Assembly (NCBI GenBank): GCA_023313575.1
Contig: JAJTTP010000001.1
Span: 5,208,001-5,272,000 of the forward strand
Reading direction: 5' to 3'
Length of the DNA stretch: 64,000 bases
Origin: Eutypella sp. D-1
Taxonomy: Eukaryota; Ascomycota; Sordariomycetes; Xylariales; Diatrypaceae
In this document: positions 22,245-32,073 of the stretch, piece after piece
Layout: the number at the start of each line of letters is the position of its first letter
Numbering within the stretch: position 1 is the first letter of the stretch
Program-made: the position numbers and the translations under genes
The notes under the pieces: model-generated
What the model saw: the letters and a program-made list of their open reading frames with translations, nothing else
Database searches by the model: none
What the model was told of the DNA's origin: nothing

Positions 22245-23915
22245 TTGGTGGTAGGGAGCGCGGCCTAGACAAGGCGGTCAGCTAGGGGGGTGGCACTCTC
22301 TGCATAGTATGGTGTGTTGTTTCTTTACAGGTATGTCTAGGCAAAGCTCTTGTGGTTCTTATATTTGAGGCCACTAAACGTGGCAGCATAGACGATGCCA
22401 TTGCTTATATCCGGATTGGATCGAGGAGGGGGAGGGGAGGGGGAAAGATGATATCAATGGCACCCTAAGAGGAGGACCAAAGGCTGGCAAGCAACGGGGC
22501 ACTATCAAAATGTCACGGTATCTACCTAGATACCTTGAAAGCTATCTTGGCGGTCTTCATCAGATAGCTGGAGACCAGATAGGCAGAAGCAGCAGAAGCA
22601 TTACAGTGTATTTTGGTAGACAGCCTACCTAGGTGGTATCTTTCGTCGATCGACTTGCATAAACAACAACCTGCATCAAGATCCAGCCAGATAAGAGATG
22701 GAAAATAAACACCTAATAAGCCAACCTTGAAAACAGCCTAGTTCCGCAGACAAACTTATTAAGAGATAGAACAGATAGACCGATAAACTGATAATGATCT
22801 CTTCCCGGCTGGTGGCGGTATAAAAATTATATAAACAAATAAATAAATTTAAAACCGGCTCCAATTAGAATTAATAACGAATCCGCCCGCGACCTTGGGA
22901 CCTCCTACCTGTACATAATCTATTATTAACCTCAAGTAAACCTTCCAGCCTTTACAGAGTAGAAGCTAATAAGAACATTCTTTGTTGGATTGTTCTTTAC
23001 TTCTCCGGCTGCATCGCGGCGTCATCGACCTAAACTCGATTGGTTAAGTAAATGAACTTCAGAAGGCATGGACCTGGGCAACTTTTTTTCTTTCTGAAGA
23101 GTTGATGACCTAAGGTAAAGTCGGAAGTAACGACGGACCGATTGTAAGTAAGAGCCGACTTGTTTGTCAGGTAAGACTGGCAAGTCACCTGTCAGGTAAG
23201 TCAGGTTACCTAATCTGGAAATGAAGGATTAGGTTCCAAACCCGCCCGTTAAGCCTTTAAGCCCGTTAGAAGTACATCAGTACATCAGATATTCATGGGT
23301 GGTAAAAAGGCCTCTCGAGTTGATAATTGAGATGTTATGATTGGAGGATAACTCCCTCGGCAAATAACCAGACGGACCCGGGGACCCACCTCTCGGAACT
23401 TGGGAAGCACGAGTTGCTTTTGAGTTTGGAGAGATCGGTTGAATCATGATGAAGATATTCCACCTTCCATTCTCCCATAATAATACAATACTTCTTACAG
23501 TATCTTCTTACTTACATAGACTTGAATGAGTAGTGTGGTGCTTGCTTACCTACACCTTGATTGCCACCACTACTACCACCACCACTACTGACTTCCATTA
23601 TCTACACCTATTACACCCACTACTTTATACCTAACATACTAACATACTACAACAACAAAGAGCCTTGTCGCATGTGGTCCTGGGGTACACCTTAATTGGA
23701 TTTTATCCCGGTTTTATTATTTTTTGGCAATATTGCAGACTTGGCTCTTTTTCTACTTCTTCACTTTTCTGTCTCTTTACTCTTTTGAGTTGGCTATTGG
23801 CATCGCCTTCGTAAGAAAAGAGAGAGAGAGAGGAAGAGAGAAAGAGAGAAAGATCTTGAAAAAGACGAAAAAGGCAGAATAGCGTATCATCATCATCGTC
23901 ATCATCGCCGCCACC
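22245..23915. other. divergent promoter region of PTC7-like and SDHB genes
   Basis: No gene seen. An AT-rich stretch is centred on 22,640-22,860. Repeated GTCAGGTAAG words occur near 23,165-23,215. CCA/ACT-rich trinucleotide sequence and a GAGA-rich tract (about 23,818-23,852) lie immediately before the SDHB start. Confidence 0.55.
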
Positions 23916-24987
23916 ATGGCAGCTCTCCGCTCATCCACGTCACGGCTCTTAGCTGCCTCATCACGACCAGCCATGCGATCCGTGCCCATGCCCATGTCCA
24001 CCACCATGCCCATCCTCGCCCGGTCAATGGCCACCGTAGGCGATGCGACCGTCGACGCCAACCCCAAAAGCACCTCCGATTCGCGCATCAAGTCCTTTCA
24101 GATCTACCGGTGGGACCCCGATTCCCCGACCGAAAAGCCGCGGATGCAGACCTACAAGTTGGATCTGAACAAAACCGGACCTATGGTTCTTGATGCCCTC
24201 GTGCGCATCAAGAACGAGCTCGACCCCACCCTGACTTTTCGCCGGAGTTGCAGAGAGGGAATTTGTGGAAGCTGCGCTATGAATATTAACGGAGTGAACA
24301 CCCTGGCTTGCTTGTGTACGTGAAGACACTCATGGACGCTCACTCTTTCAGTCCACCCCTTTACTTGAGTAGTCTTGTTGCTAATACGCGAGAACCTCTC
24401 CTCTACTACTCTAGGCCGGATACCTACCGATACTGCGAAGGATACCAAGATCTACCCTCTTCCCCACTCTTACGTCGTCAAGGATCTTGTGCCGGATTTG
24501 ACGCACTTCTACAAGCAATACAAGTCGATTAAGCCATATCTCCAGAGGGATACTCCCGCGCCAGACGTAAGTTCCCTATTGTATTTTCTAGCGCAGAGCC
24601 ACACAGGGCCACACAGGGCCACAAAGGGCCACACACACACACAGACGCTGACGAACTTGTTTACAGGGCAGGGAATACCGGCAGAGCAGGGAAGACCGCC
24701 GAAAGCTCGACGGTCTGTACGAGTGCATTCTCTGCGCCTGCTGCTCGACGTCATGCCCCTCATATTGGTGGAACTCGGAGGAGTACCTGGGCCCCGCTAT
24801 CCTCCTCCAGTCATACCGCTGGATTATCGACTCCCGAGACGAGCACAAGGAAGAGCGCAAGGCCGCCCTCGACAACTCCATGAGCCTGTACCGATGCCAC
24901 ACGATTCTCAACTGCACGCGGACATGCCCCAAGGGCCTGAACCCCGGTCTGGCCATCGCTCAGATCCGGAAGGAGATGGCTTTTTAA
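23916..24987 (+). CDS. SDHB: succinate dehydrogenase iron-sulfur subunit (complex II, SdhB)
   Basis: Exons 23916-24315, 24415-24566 and 24667-24987 (873 nt, 290 residues). The start context GCCGCCACCATGG is near ideal. Residues 1 to about 40 are a basic mitochondrial presequence. The [2Fe-2S] ligands are in CREGICGSC plus a Cys eleven residues on. The [4Fe-4S] and [3Fe-4S] ligands are in [16 protein letters not shown] and [17 protein letters not shown]. The protein passes electrons from the flavoprotein subunit to ubiquinone in the inner membrane, linking the TCA cycle and respiration. Intron 1 splits a Cys codon in LACLCRIP. Intron 2 (24567-24666) carries tandem CACAGGGCCA-type repeats. Residues forming the ubiquinone/carboxamide site (Pro in CPSYWW, His in RCHTILNC) are the unmutated forms. 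It converges on the CCCH gene 627 nt downstream. Confidence 0.97.
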
Positions 24988-25613
24988 GCTCTTGTCTTGG
25001 CGAGGAGCTGGGATTTGGGGAGAGGTCGGGTAGAAGAAGAGGAGGAGGAGGAGAAAGGCACAAAAGGGAGATTTTGAGGGAGCCGACCCGACCTTTTTCT
25101 TTCCCCGTTATTGGGTATTATAGGGAGGAAACCGACCGTGTACAAATTCTGTGAAACGAAATTATGCCCCCGTCGCTACAAAGTTCCTTCTTTTTGTTTT
25201 TCGTGCGTGCGTCCTATCTAGTCTTGCAAGGTCTGGGTTCTGGTCGTACGCAACGTTGCGTCACTTATACCCGGGTTTGAATTTTATTTTTATTTTTTGT
25301 TTTTGTGTCTCCCGAGAGCATGGATGGAGTTCACGTTATTGCGGTTGTTCACCAGTTCAATAAAGTAACGTGTCAAGGAAATAAGCAGAAAAAAAGCAGG
25401 AAAAAAAGAATAGTAGAAAAACACACGAAGTAAAAATTTCCGCTAATCCGAGAACTACAAACGGCACGGCACGGTGAGATCCACCCCCTTTTTTCGTTTC
25501 TTGTTGCACACCCCCTGTCGCTCGGGTGTTTATGCCTTTCGAGTCCTACCGTCCATCTCTACTTCCGCGGCCACGGAGATATGAAACACTGCATATGTGA
25601 AACCCTCCCGTCT
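24988..25613. other. intergenic between convergent genes
   Basis: No gene. T-rich and A-rich sequence is compatible with 3' UTRs of SDHB (+) and the CCCH gene (-). A purine-rich GAGGAGGAG run occurs near 25,035-25,060. Confidence 0.6.
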
Positions 25614-27167
25614 TTACAGCTCGATCAACCGGTTCACGGACGCCTGTCGAGGTGCACCGGGAAGGGGCCCGACCTCCCGCTTCTCCGCCACCTCCGCCGA
25701 CGATCCCGGCTTGCCATCGACGATCCCGATCTTTTTGTCCGTGCCCTTATCCGTGTCCAAGTCCATCTCTAAATAATTCACCCGGGCCCGCCGCCTCGCT
25801 GACCCGCCTCCACCTCCACCTCCGCTTCCGCCTCCCTCCACGGACCCACGTCCGTGCGACGCCCCACCATCACCACCGCTCGCACCAGAGACCAACGGCG
25901 GCACAGGCACCATCCCGAAGGCAACGCCAACAGCAGTCCGGAACCAAGCGGGCCAGTCGCCGAGGCCGACGGCCCGCAAATCCTCGGCCCGCCCCGGCAT
26001 CGCGTGCGCGTACCGGCATGTCGCGCCCCATTTGCAGCGTCCGTGGTGGCACCAGTGGCGGCAGAAGAGGTTGCCGATTGCGCTTCCGCTGGTGGGGGTG
26101 GGGGTGCTGTGTTTGGTGTCGGTATTGATGTTGAGGCTGGAGTTAGGGTTAGGGTTAAGGTCAGAGTTGGGGTTAGGACTAGGACTGGAGTTACTAGAAG
26201 CAATCTTCTTCTTCCCCTTCTCCTTCTCCTTCGTCTCAGACGCTAGAACCCGTGTATACGGCGGCGCGTGCGGCTGCGGTCGTGCGGGATGGTATCGTGA
26301 CGCGCGTGCGCGGTGGACCGGCGCCTGCTGTTGCTGCTGCGAAGTGTGGGGGGCTGTGTTGTTGTTTTTGGGGGACGATGTGGCCGGGTCGATCAGAGAT
26401 GCGCTGCCAGCTTGTTGTCGGCGACGGCGAAGGCTCTCGAAGGTCGCTGCCGCGGGATCCAGGCCCGGGGCGGCTGCGGCTGGTCGGAGGACTAGGCGTG
26501 TCTCGTGTGACGAGGGGCCAGCGCTTGCGCTACTCTTGTTTTCCGGGGCTGGGATGTAGACGGCGGCTCTGCTGCTCTTACTCAACAACGAAATTGCCGC
26601 CCCATCCGTCGCTGCCACCTCCCTTCCGCCGTGCAGCAAGCGGACCTCGTAGACCTCCGGCCCGCGGGCGACGACGCCGAGGTCCACGAGTCCCGCTGCT
26701 GACGCTTGCTCGGCGCTTAGCGCCCGCGGCACGCCGACGATGTCGATCCATGCCGGCAGCTGGTCCATCGGCACCAGGGGCACCAGGGTTCCCGGCTCCA
26801 TCACGCGCCCGTTTGCTGTGTGATGCGTCGTCGTCGGGCGCACGAGGAAGTGTCGCGGGAGCGCGATGGAGGAGGGCTGGTGGGTCGTGTGTCGTCGTTG
26901 TTGCTGCAGGCGTCGTGGTGGTGGTGTGGCTGGTGTTGGATGATGTTGTTCTCCTTTTCCTTGTGCAGTAGCTGTCGGTGCGGAGAGCGGTGTCGACGGC
27001 CGTGTCACCGCTGGCTTTTGTACGCTTCGATATCCATCGGCTGCGCCGGTCACGGTAGTCACTCTGGTGTTGCCGCGGCTCGGCGTTTGGTGTTGAGTGG
27101 TGCTGCTGCTCATGGTGGTTGACAAGGCGTTGGCTGGATCTGTGTGAACCATGGTCGGATTATCCAA
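25614..27167 (-). CDS. CCCH (C-x8-C-x5-C-x3-H) zinc-finger protein, otherwise disordered
   Basis: An intronless 517-residue ORF. A single zinc finger is seen at residues 369-388: Cys369, Cys378, Cys384, His388 (CRHWCHHGRCKWGATCRYAH). This spacing is that of RNA-binding CCCH proteins. The region about 130-215 is more ordered: a short block begins at MEPGTLVPLVPMDQLPAWIDIVG, with EVYEVRLLHGG later. The rest is Ser/Thr/Pro/Gln-rich low complexity, including an Asn-Pro repeat (NPNSDLNPNPN) before the finger and a Gly run after it. A role in mRNA or chromatin regulation is plausible from the finger, but the protein is not otherwise recognised. The DNA encoding the NPN repeat reads as telomere-like TTAGGG units on the plus strand. 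Confidence 0.78.
   Translation of the reverse strand: MDNPTMVHTDPANALSTTMSSSTTQHQTPSRGNTRVTTVTGAADGYRSVQKPAVTRPSTPLSAPTATAQGKGEQHHPTPATPPPRRLQQQRRHTTHQPSSIALPRHFLVRPTTTHHTANGRVMEPGTLVPLVPMDQLPAWIDIVGVPRALSAEQASAAGLVDLGVVARGPEVYEVRLLHGGREVAATDGAAISLLSKSSRAAVYIPAPENKSSASAGPSSHETRLVLRPAAAAPGLDPAAATFESLRRRRQQAGSASLIDPATSSPKNNNTAPHTSQQQQQAPVHRARASRYHPARPQPHAPPYTRVLASETKEKEKGKKKIASSNSSPSPNPNSDLNPNPNSSLNINTDTKHSTPTPTSGSAIGNLFCRHWCHHGRCKWGATCRYAHAMPGRAEDLRAVGLGDWPAWFRTAVGVAFGMVPVPPLVSGASGGDGGASHGRGSVEGGGSGGGGGGGSARRRARVNYLEMDLDTDKGTDKKIGIVDGKPGSSAEVAEKREVGPLPGAPRQASVNRLIEL
26128..26196 (+). repeat. telomere-like TTAGGG/TTGGGG repeats inside a coding region
   Basis: Plus-strand sequence has GAGTTAGGGTTAGGGTTAAGG, interrupted, then GTTGGGGTTAGG further on. 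On the minus strand this encodes Asn-Pro/Asn-Leu units of the CCCH protein, so codon repetition rather than a telomere insertion may explain it. Confidence 0.65.
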
Positions 27168-27638
27168 ACTTGATTTGATGCCCGTTGGATGGAATTGGAC
27201 TAAATTACAAGGAATGTCGCTAGAATGAGAGGTATTTAAGTATTCTACCAGGCTATGCTATTGATGGTTCTGGGGGTGTATAAAGCAACTTATAGTCAAG
27301 CATAGATGTTACTTTTCTTTTCATGAAATACAGATCTTTTTAATTATCGACGATGGCTACTGGAGTTGTTCCCCATGATTTATAGCTCCGGGAGCTTTCC
27401 TCTAATTGCTTTTGTGCTTGTTGCTCTCACCGGCTTGCGCATACAGACACGTTTGCTCTGCGTTGATTACAGTTGCCTCTTAATGGAAACCAAAGTTCGA
27501 GGTTTGTATCCCAAAGCATGGAGATGCCGGCGTAGGGCAATCCAAGCAACTGCAGAGGTAGCAACGAAGCAAGTGATTCTCAATACATACCTATTTAAGT
27601 TGATCAAGCAAACAGATTTCCAGAACACGGCTCTGCAA
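27168..27638. other. short intergenic gap
   Basis: No gene. Upstream flank of the CCCH gene and 3' flank of the tubulin cofactor E gene, both on the minus strand. Confidence 0.6.
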
Positions 27639-29630
27639 TCACCGGATCTCCACCCTAATCTTTGCTTCTAGGCCATCGACACAGAAGCCCAGCTGCCGGG
27701 GCCCGTCGTGCAGCTCAGCCTCCCGCTTGACCCATTTTCCGGCCCTCCCCTCACCGGCGGACGCCCCCGCGGTGCCTTGCTGCTGCTGCTGTGCATAGTC
27801 AGCGGGCTGCATCTCCGCCGCGTCCCGGTCCTCCAACCCCCCTTCTTCCTCGTCGCTGCTGCCCTCAACCTCGTCGTCAAAACCCGCCACTGGATCCCAC
27901 TCTCCCGTCTCCCAGACCAAGCGCAGCGACAGCGGTTTGGCGCCGAACAGCTTGCCGGCGATGCCCTTGACGGCGTAGATGTCGAAGCTCTTGGGGATCC
28001 TGGTGGTCCTCTCCACAGCGACGCTCTCGCCACCGTCGCCACCCTCCTCTCTCCGATGCAGGACGAAATGTACCGTCACGAGCCGGGCTTCCAGGAAGGC
28101 GGGGTTGATCTGCTTCTCGCGGCTGACGACGGGCGGGCCGTAGAGCGCGCAGAGCTCAGCGTACCTCTTGTGTCTGGCGAGGACGTCGGCGGCGCGGCTC
28201 TCGGACACGGCGGCCAGGTGCTTGCCGATGCGGGCGAGGTAGAACATCTCGGCGTCCTGGCGGTCGTCGGCGGATATGGCGCCGAAGTTCAGAGCCCGCA
28301 GGTTCGCGAGCCGCCCGACCGTAAACATGTACGCCTCCTCGGTCGCCGCCTTGGGCTGCGTCGTGAACTCTGGGTCCGGGCTGTTGTAGATCGGGTTGTG
28401 AGCGAAGCGCAGCGATACCAGCCCCGGGAAGCAGGTCGGCAGGTCGTCCACGAAGGTCCACGTCGACACCTGGTTGTACGAGATGTCGAGGTACTGCAGG
28501 CTTTCTGCGAATACGGGGAGGGGGTTAGAAGCGTCTCCGTCTTTGGCCAGCGAGCTTATGTTGTTGCCCTTGAGATGCAGGTTGCGCAGACGCTTTAACC
28601 CGGCGAGGCTCGCGACGTCGGAGATGGAGGTGAAGTCATTGAGCTCCAGGTATAGGGAAGTCAGTGTGGTGGATAGATGCTGCAGTGGTGTTTCGGGGAG
28701 ATAAGAAAGCTGATTGATGCTGCCGGTGAGGGTGGAGACAATAGGGAATTTGGTCGAGATGTGGCACATTTCCTCCCAGGTCATGAGCGTCTCTTCGAGG
28801 GCAAGACTCTCGATCTTCCCCAGATACCTCTCGGCTCCATCAAGGCCACTATCTTCAAGGAGCTCCTGGAATCGGTTCCCACTAGATTCTGAATTAGCTC
28901 CATGCAAGTCGAAGGCATTTGGCCTAAGTTTAGCTAGCGATACGCAAATTGGCAACTTACTTCAGACGCAAGGTGCGCAGGTCGGTCAACTCGGAGCAAA
29001 TGGCGACGACGATCCCGGCGCGGCGGAACAGATTGCGACTAAGATCTAAATCCTTGATCATGGGACAGAGGGCGGAGATGGGCTGGTCGCCGTCGGCGGC
29101 GTACGCAGACGCGACGCGCGCGCCGTCGAGGACGGCGAACTTGAGCTCCGACAGGCGCGCCTGCTTACGGCGGATCTTCTCGAAGCCCACCTCCTCGGCC
29201 ACCTTTCCGGAGAATTGGACCGCCTTGGCGCCGCTGAGCTCCGCCGTGTACTTCTCGACCAGCGCCGCGACGAAGCTTTGCGGCTTCTCCGCCGGCCGCG
29301 TCGGCCGCACGAACGAGGCGGCGGTCACTGCCTTCGATTTACCTGCAGTTGCCGTTCAGCAACTAGTACTCCACGCTGGGAAGAAGAAAAAAAGAAGAAA
29401 AAAAAAGATAGCTCGTGAATGCTGGCTAACGGGACCTAGGATATGCATAATTACTTACATGAGAAATAACGAACTCCTTTGTGCGAGCCGTCGTGTTTTC
29501 CTCGACTCGGGTCGTCCCATTCGACGCCAAGCCAGCTTCCAGAGGTGCCCGCTACTTCGCCGACGTAGCGGACAGTACAGACCGCCCCGTCGAAAGACAG
29601 ACGATCTCCGACTTTTACCTGAGAAGCCAT
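27639..29630 (-). CDS. PAC2: tubulin-folding cofactor E (TBCE/Pac2-like)
   Basis: Three exons: 29630-29459, 29342-28961, 28923-27639 (1839 nt, 612 residues). The N-terminal CAP-Gly domain (residues about 4-58) ends GKHDGSHKGVRYFSC, with the GKHDG tubulin-binding loop. A short segment follows with FVRPTRP. Leucine-rich repeats run from about 150 to 420 (LRTLRLKPNAF, TTLTSLYLELNDF, LRNLHLKGNNIS, LQYLDISYNQV). The C-terminal part resembles the ubiquitin-like region of the family (IRIPKSFDIYAVKGIAGKLF on through LVWETGEWDP). TBCE acts in the cytosol, stripping and releasing alpha-tubulin for dimer assembly. An upstream in-frame Met exists, but MASQVKVGDRLSF is the natural family start. Intron 1 splits the Cys codon of YFSC; intron 2 splits the Lys of LRLK. 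Confidence 0.9.
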
Positions 29631-30038
29631 GACAGCTGCAGAAGGTTGCTCCTCCAACCTTAGAAATCTAGACGTATCATACCTTTAGAAGCAATAAAGG
29701 TAGATAGCGGGCTCTGGAGGTGGATGTTGTAGCAATACAGTTCGGGGCGGTTTACTTTTAGGCAGCCAATGAATTCCACCAATGTAGGTAAGTAAGCTCC
29801 AATCAAATAAAGGAAGAACCAACACCACAGAATAGGATTCATGCGACCCCCTTTTCTAGAGTGTCACCCAATAGCACCCAACCAGTATCGAGACAAAAAA
29901 AATTAAGTAAAAAAAAATTAAATAAATAAAAAACTGCCTTTTCATTGCGTAGCATCAAGACAAAAATATACCAGGGAGACGCTGTTCAAGATACCTAATC
30001 ATAACTGCATCCCGCTCCCTCCGTTACCTACCCCACCG
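29631..30038. other. short intergenic gap
   Basis: No gene. A/T-rich, with A-runs near 29,897-29,935. It serves as upstream flank of TBCE and 3' flank of the hydratase gene. Confidence 0.6.
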
Positions 30039-31188
30039 TTACAGCTTGCTCTTGGCCTCGCCGACAACCCTCATAAGGGCCCTGCCGTTGCTCAGGCAGA
30101 CCTTGCCACCCACGACCTTAGTGACGAACCTGATCTCCTCCCAGTCTCCGTCCTTCTTCTCGCCGGTCCTCCAGGCCGACGTGGTGATCTTGTCGCCGGG
30201 GCGGACGGGGCTGGCGAAGCGGGCCTGGAACTCGCGGATGTTGGCCGGGTCGCTGCCGCCGAGCTTCTGCAGCAGGCCGTGGCAGGTGGAGTTGTACTGG
30301 TACAGGCCGTGGATGATGACGCCGCCGAAGCCCATGGCCTCGCCGGGCGCCGGGTGCGCGTGCAGCGGGTTGTAGTCGCCGTTGAGGCGGTACAGCAGCG
30401 GGGTCTGCGCGGTGGTCTGGTCCTCGAACTGGGCGTCGGGCTTGCGGGCGCCGCCGTCGGGCGGGGGGAAGTTCTGCGTCGCGGGGCCCTTGGGGCCGCC
30501 CCAGCCGCCCTGCCCCACGAAGAACGTGCTGCCGATCGCGCGCGAGTACACCTCGTCAGTCGCGGCGTCGACCAGGTCCGTCTGCAGCTCGAGCACGGTA
30601 CCCGGCTTGCCCTTGTCGTAGACGCCGAGCACCTTGGTGCGGATCTCGAAGCGGCGGCCCTCTGACGTCGTCGGCAGCGGCTTGAGAAACTGCACTAGCC
30701 GCTGCCCGTCCACCACCCGCGCCCAGTCGAACTCCGGCACCCCCGGGATCCGCACCGCCTTCTGCGACGCGTAGAAGTCGATCACCTCCTGCGTCTTTCC
30801 CTTGAAAGCTGTGCGGTTTGGTGGCCGGTTAGTAGATGGAAATAACCGCAAGAAGCGAGAATGAACCAGAAAGTGGCTGGCTGATTAATGAATGAATATG
30901 GGTGGCACGTACAAAGGATGAGCGGATAAGTCGGGAATACCGCGAAGTTAGGATCGAGCTCCTGTTACAGCCGGTGTAAGCGCACAGCCTTTCTTTTTTC
31001 TTCTTTCTTCTTTTCTTCTCAAATAGCAGCAATGCTAGACGAGTTAGTTACGTGAAGGGTTTGCGTACGTAGAGAAAATGCAGCTCATCGGCAGTGCAGC
31101 CGATGCTGTTGGCGAATAGGAGCGCATCGCGCTTCAGCCATGATACCTCCTGGCGAGGGTATTCGAAACCAGCGCCTGGGCCGCTCAT
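30039..31188 (-). CDS. peroxisomal MaoC-type 2-enoyl-CoA hydratase / (3R)-hydroxyacyl-CoA dehydratase, -SKL
   Basis: Exons 31188-31069, 30961-30913 (only 49 nt) and 30808-30039 sum to 939 nt, 312 residues. The joins give HFLY-ELDPNFAVFPTYP and LIL-SFKGKTQEVIDFY, matching the N-terminal hot-dog domain of MFE-2-type hydratases. The second hot-dog has the hydratase 2 motif in DYNPLHAHPAPGEAMGFGG followed by VIIHGL; the Asp and His are the catalytic pair. The C-terminus is AKSKL, a PTS1. The enzyme is expected in the peroxisome matrix, hydrating trans-2-enoyl-CoA to (3R)-hydroxyacyl-CoA, in beta-oxidation side routes or in supplying hydroxyacyl units. It is a stand-alone version of a domain usually fused in the multifunctional enzyme. 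Confidence 0.9.
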
Positions 31189-32073
31189 TGTTTCTTTCTC
31201 TCTTGTTTTCTTCGGTCTTAAGGCGTGTACAGGCGATGGCTGTGTATACTGGCGCACCAATCCTATTCAACGAGGAAGCGTGAATATAAAAATTTGGCAA
31301 TGTGGTACGCGTAGGCAGATAGGTATCTAGATATTCGCGATATTCTTAGGAACGACAAGCTCTCACACTCAAGTTACGGGCTATGCGTACACTACAGGTC
31401 GCTTTTAGTACTCCGTACACCGGCCTCCTACCGGTCTCATATGCCGAGGTATCCTGTAAGTAATCCACCTAACGCGGTGCAGTAGCTATTCTAGGTTCTG
31501 TCCGGGTACCTAACTTCAATTGGTATAGAGGTCTTGGCGCCGGGGTGAGATCTAATCAAGTCTTAAAAGCAAGCCACCATATCCCAAACGGAGGGATCGG
31601 TCTTAAATAAAGCAGGAGGCTAGCCATGTATATATGTATGTTTGTAGCCTCACGAGTTAAAAAAAAAACATGTTCATCGTGTATGTGTACCTAGGTATAA
31701 TAAGGAACCATTTACGGGTCCTTTATCTATCCTACCCTCTTTATTACATACCAAGGGGAGGGGGGGCTGAGGGAGCACCTCCGAAATATAGAGGCCGAGC
31801 ACAGAACCCCCCTATCTCTACTATCATGGATAGCCTCCCCGTGATGCCAATCCCACCTGTATTATATACCTATGTACCATATGCCATACACCATACCCTA
31901 CCAGATGGACAAAAGATAATTCACGTTCAAATCATTACGCTGCGCTCTTTGTACGCTTCGCTTAGCTTGAAATACAAGAAAAGAAAAAAAAGAAAAAACA
32001 GAAAAGAAAAGCGAGCCGGCATAAGCTTCCAGACATCGGCATGCATGAATCTGTCCTAAGGGACCGCGGGCCT
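31189..32073. other. intergenic, 0.9 kb
   Basis: No gene seen. Upstream flank of the hydratase gene, then a 3' region of the membrane-protein gene with an A-rich AAGAAAA tract near 31,975-32,010. Confidence 0.6.

Noticed and set aside
26252..26971. 239-codon plus-strand ORF.
   Set aside because: Antisense shadow of the CCCH zinc-finger gene; no motif and low-complexity residues.
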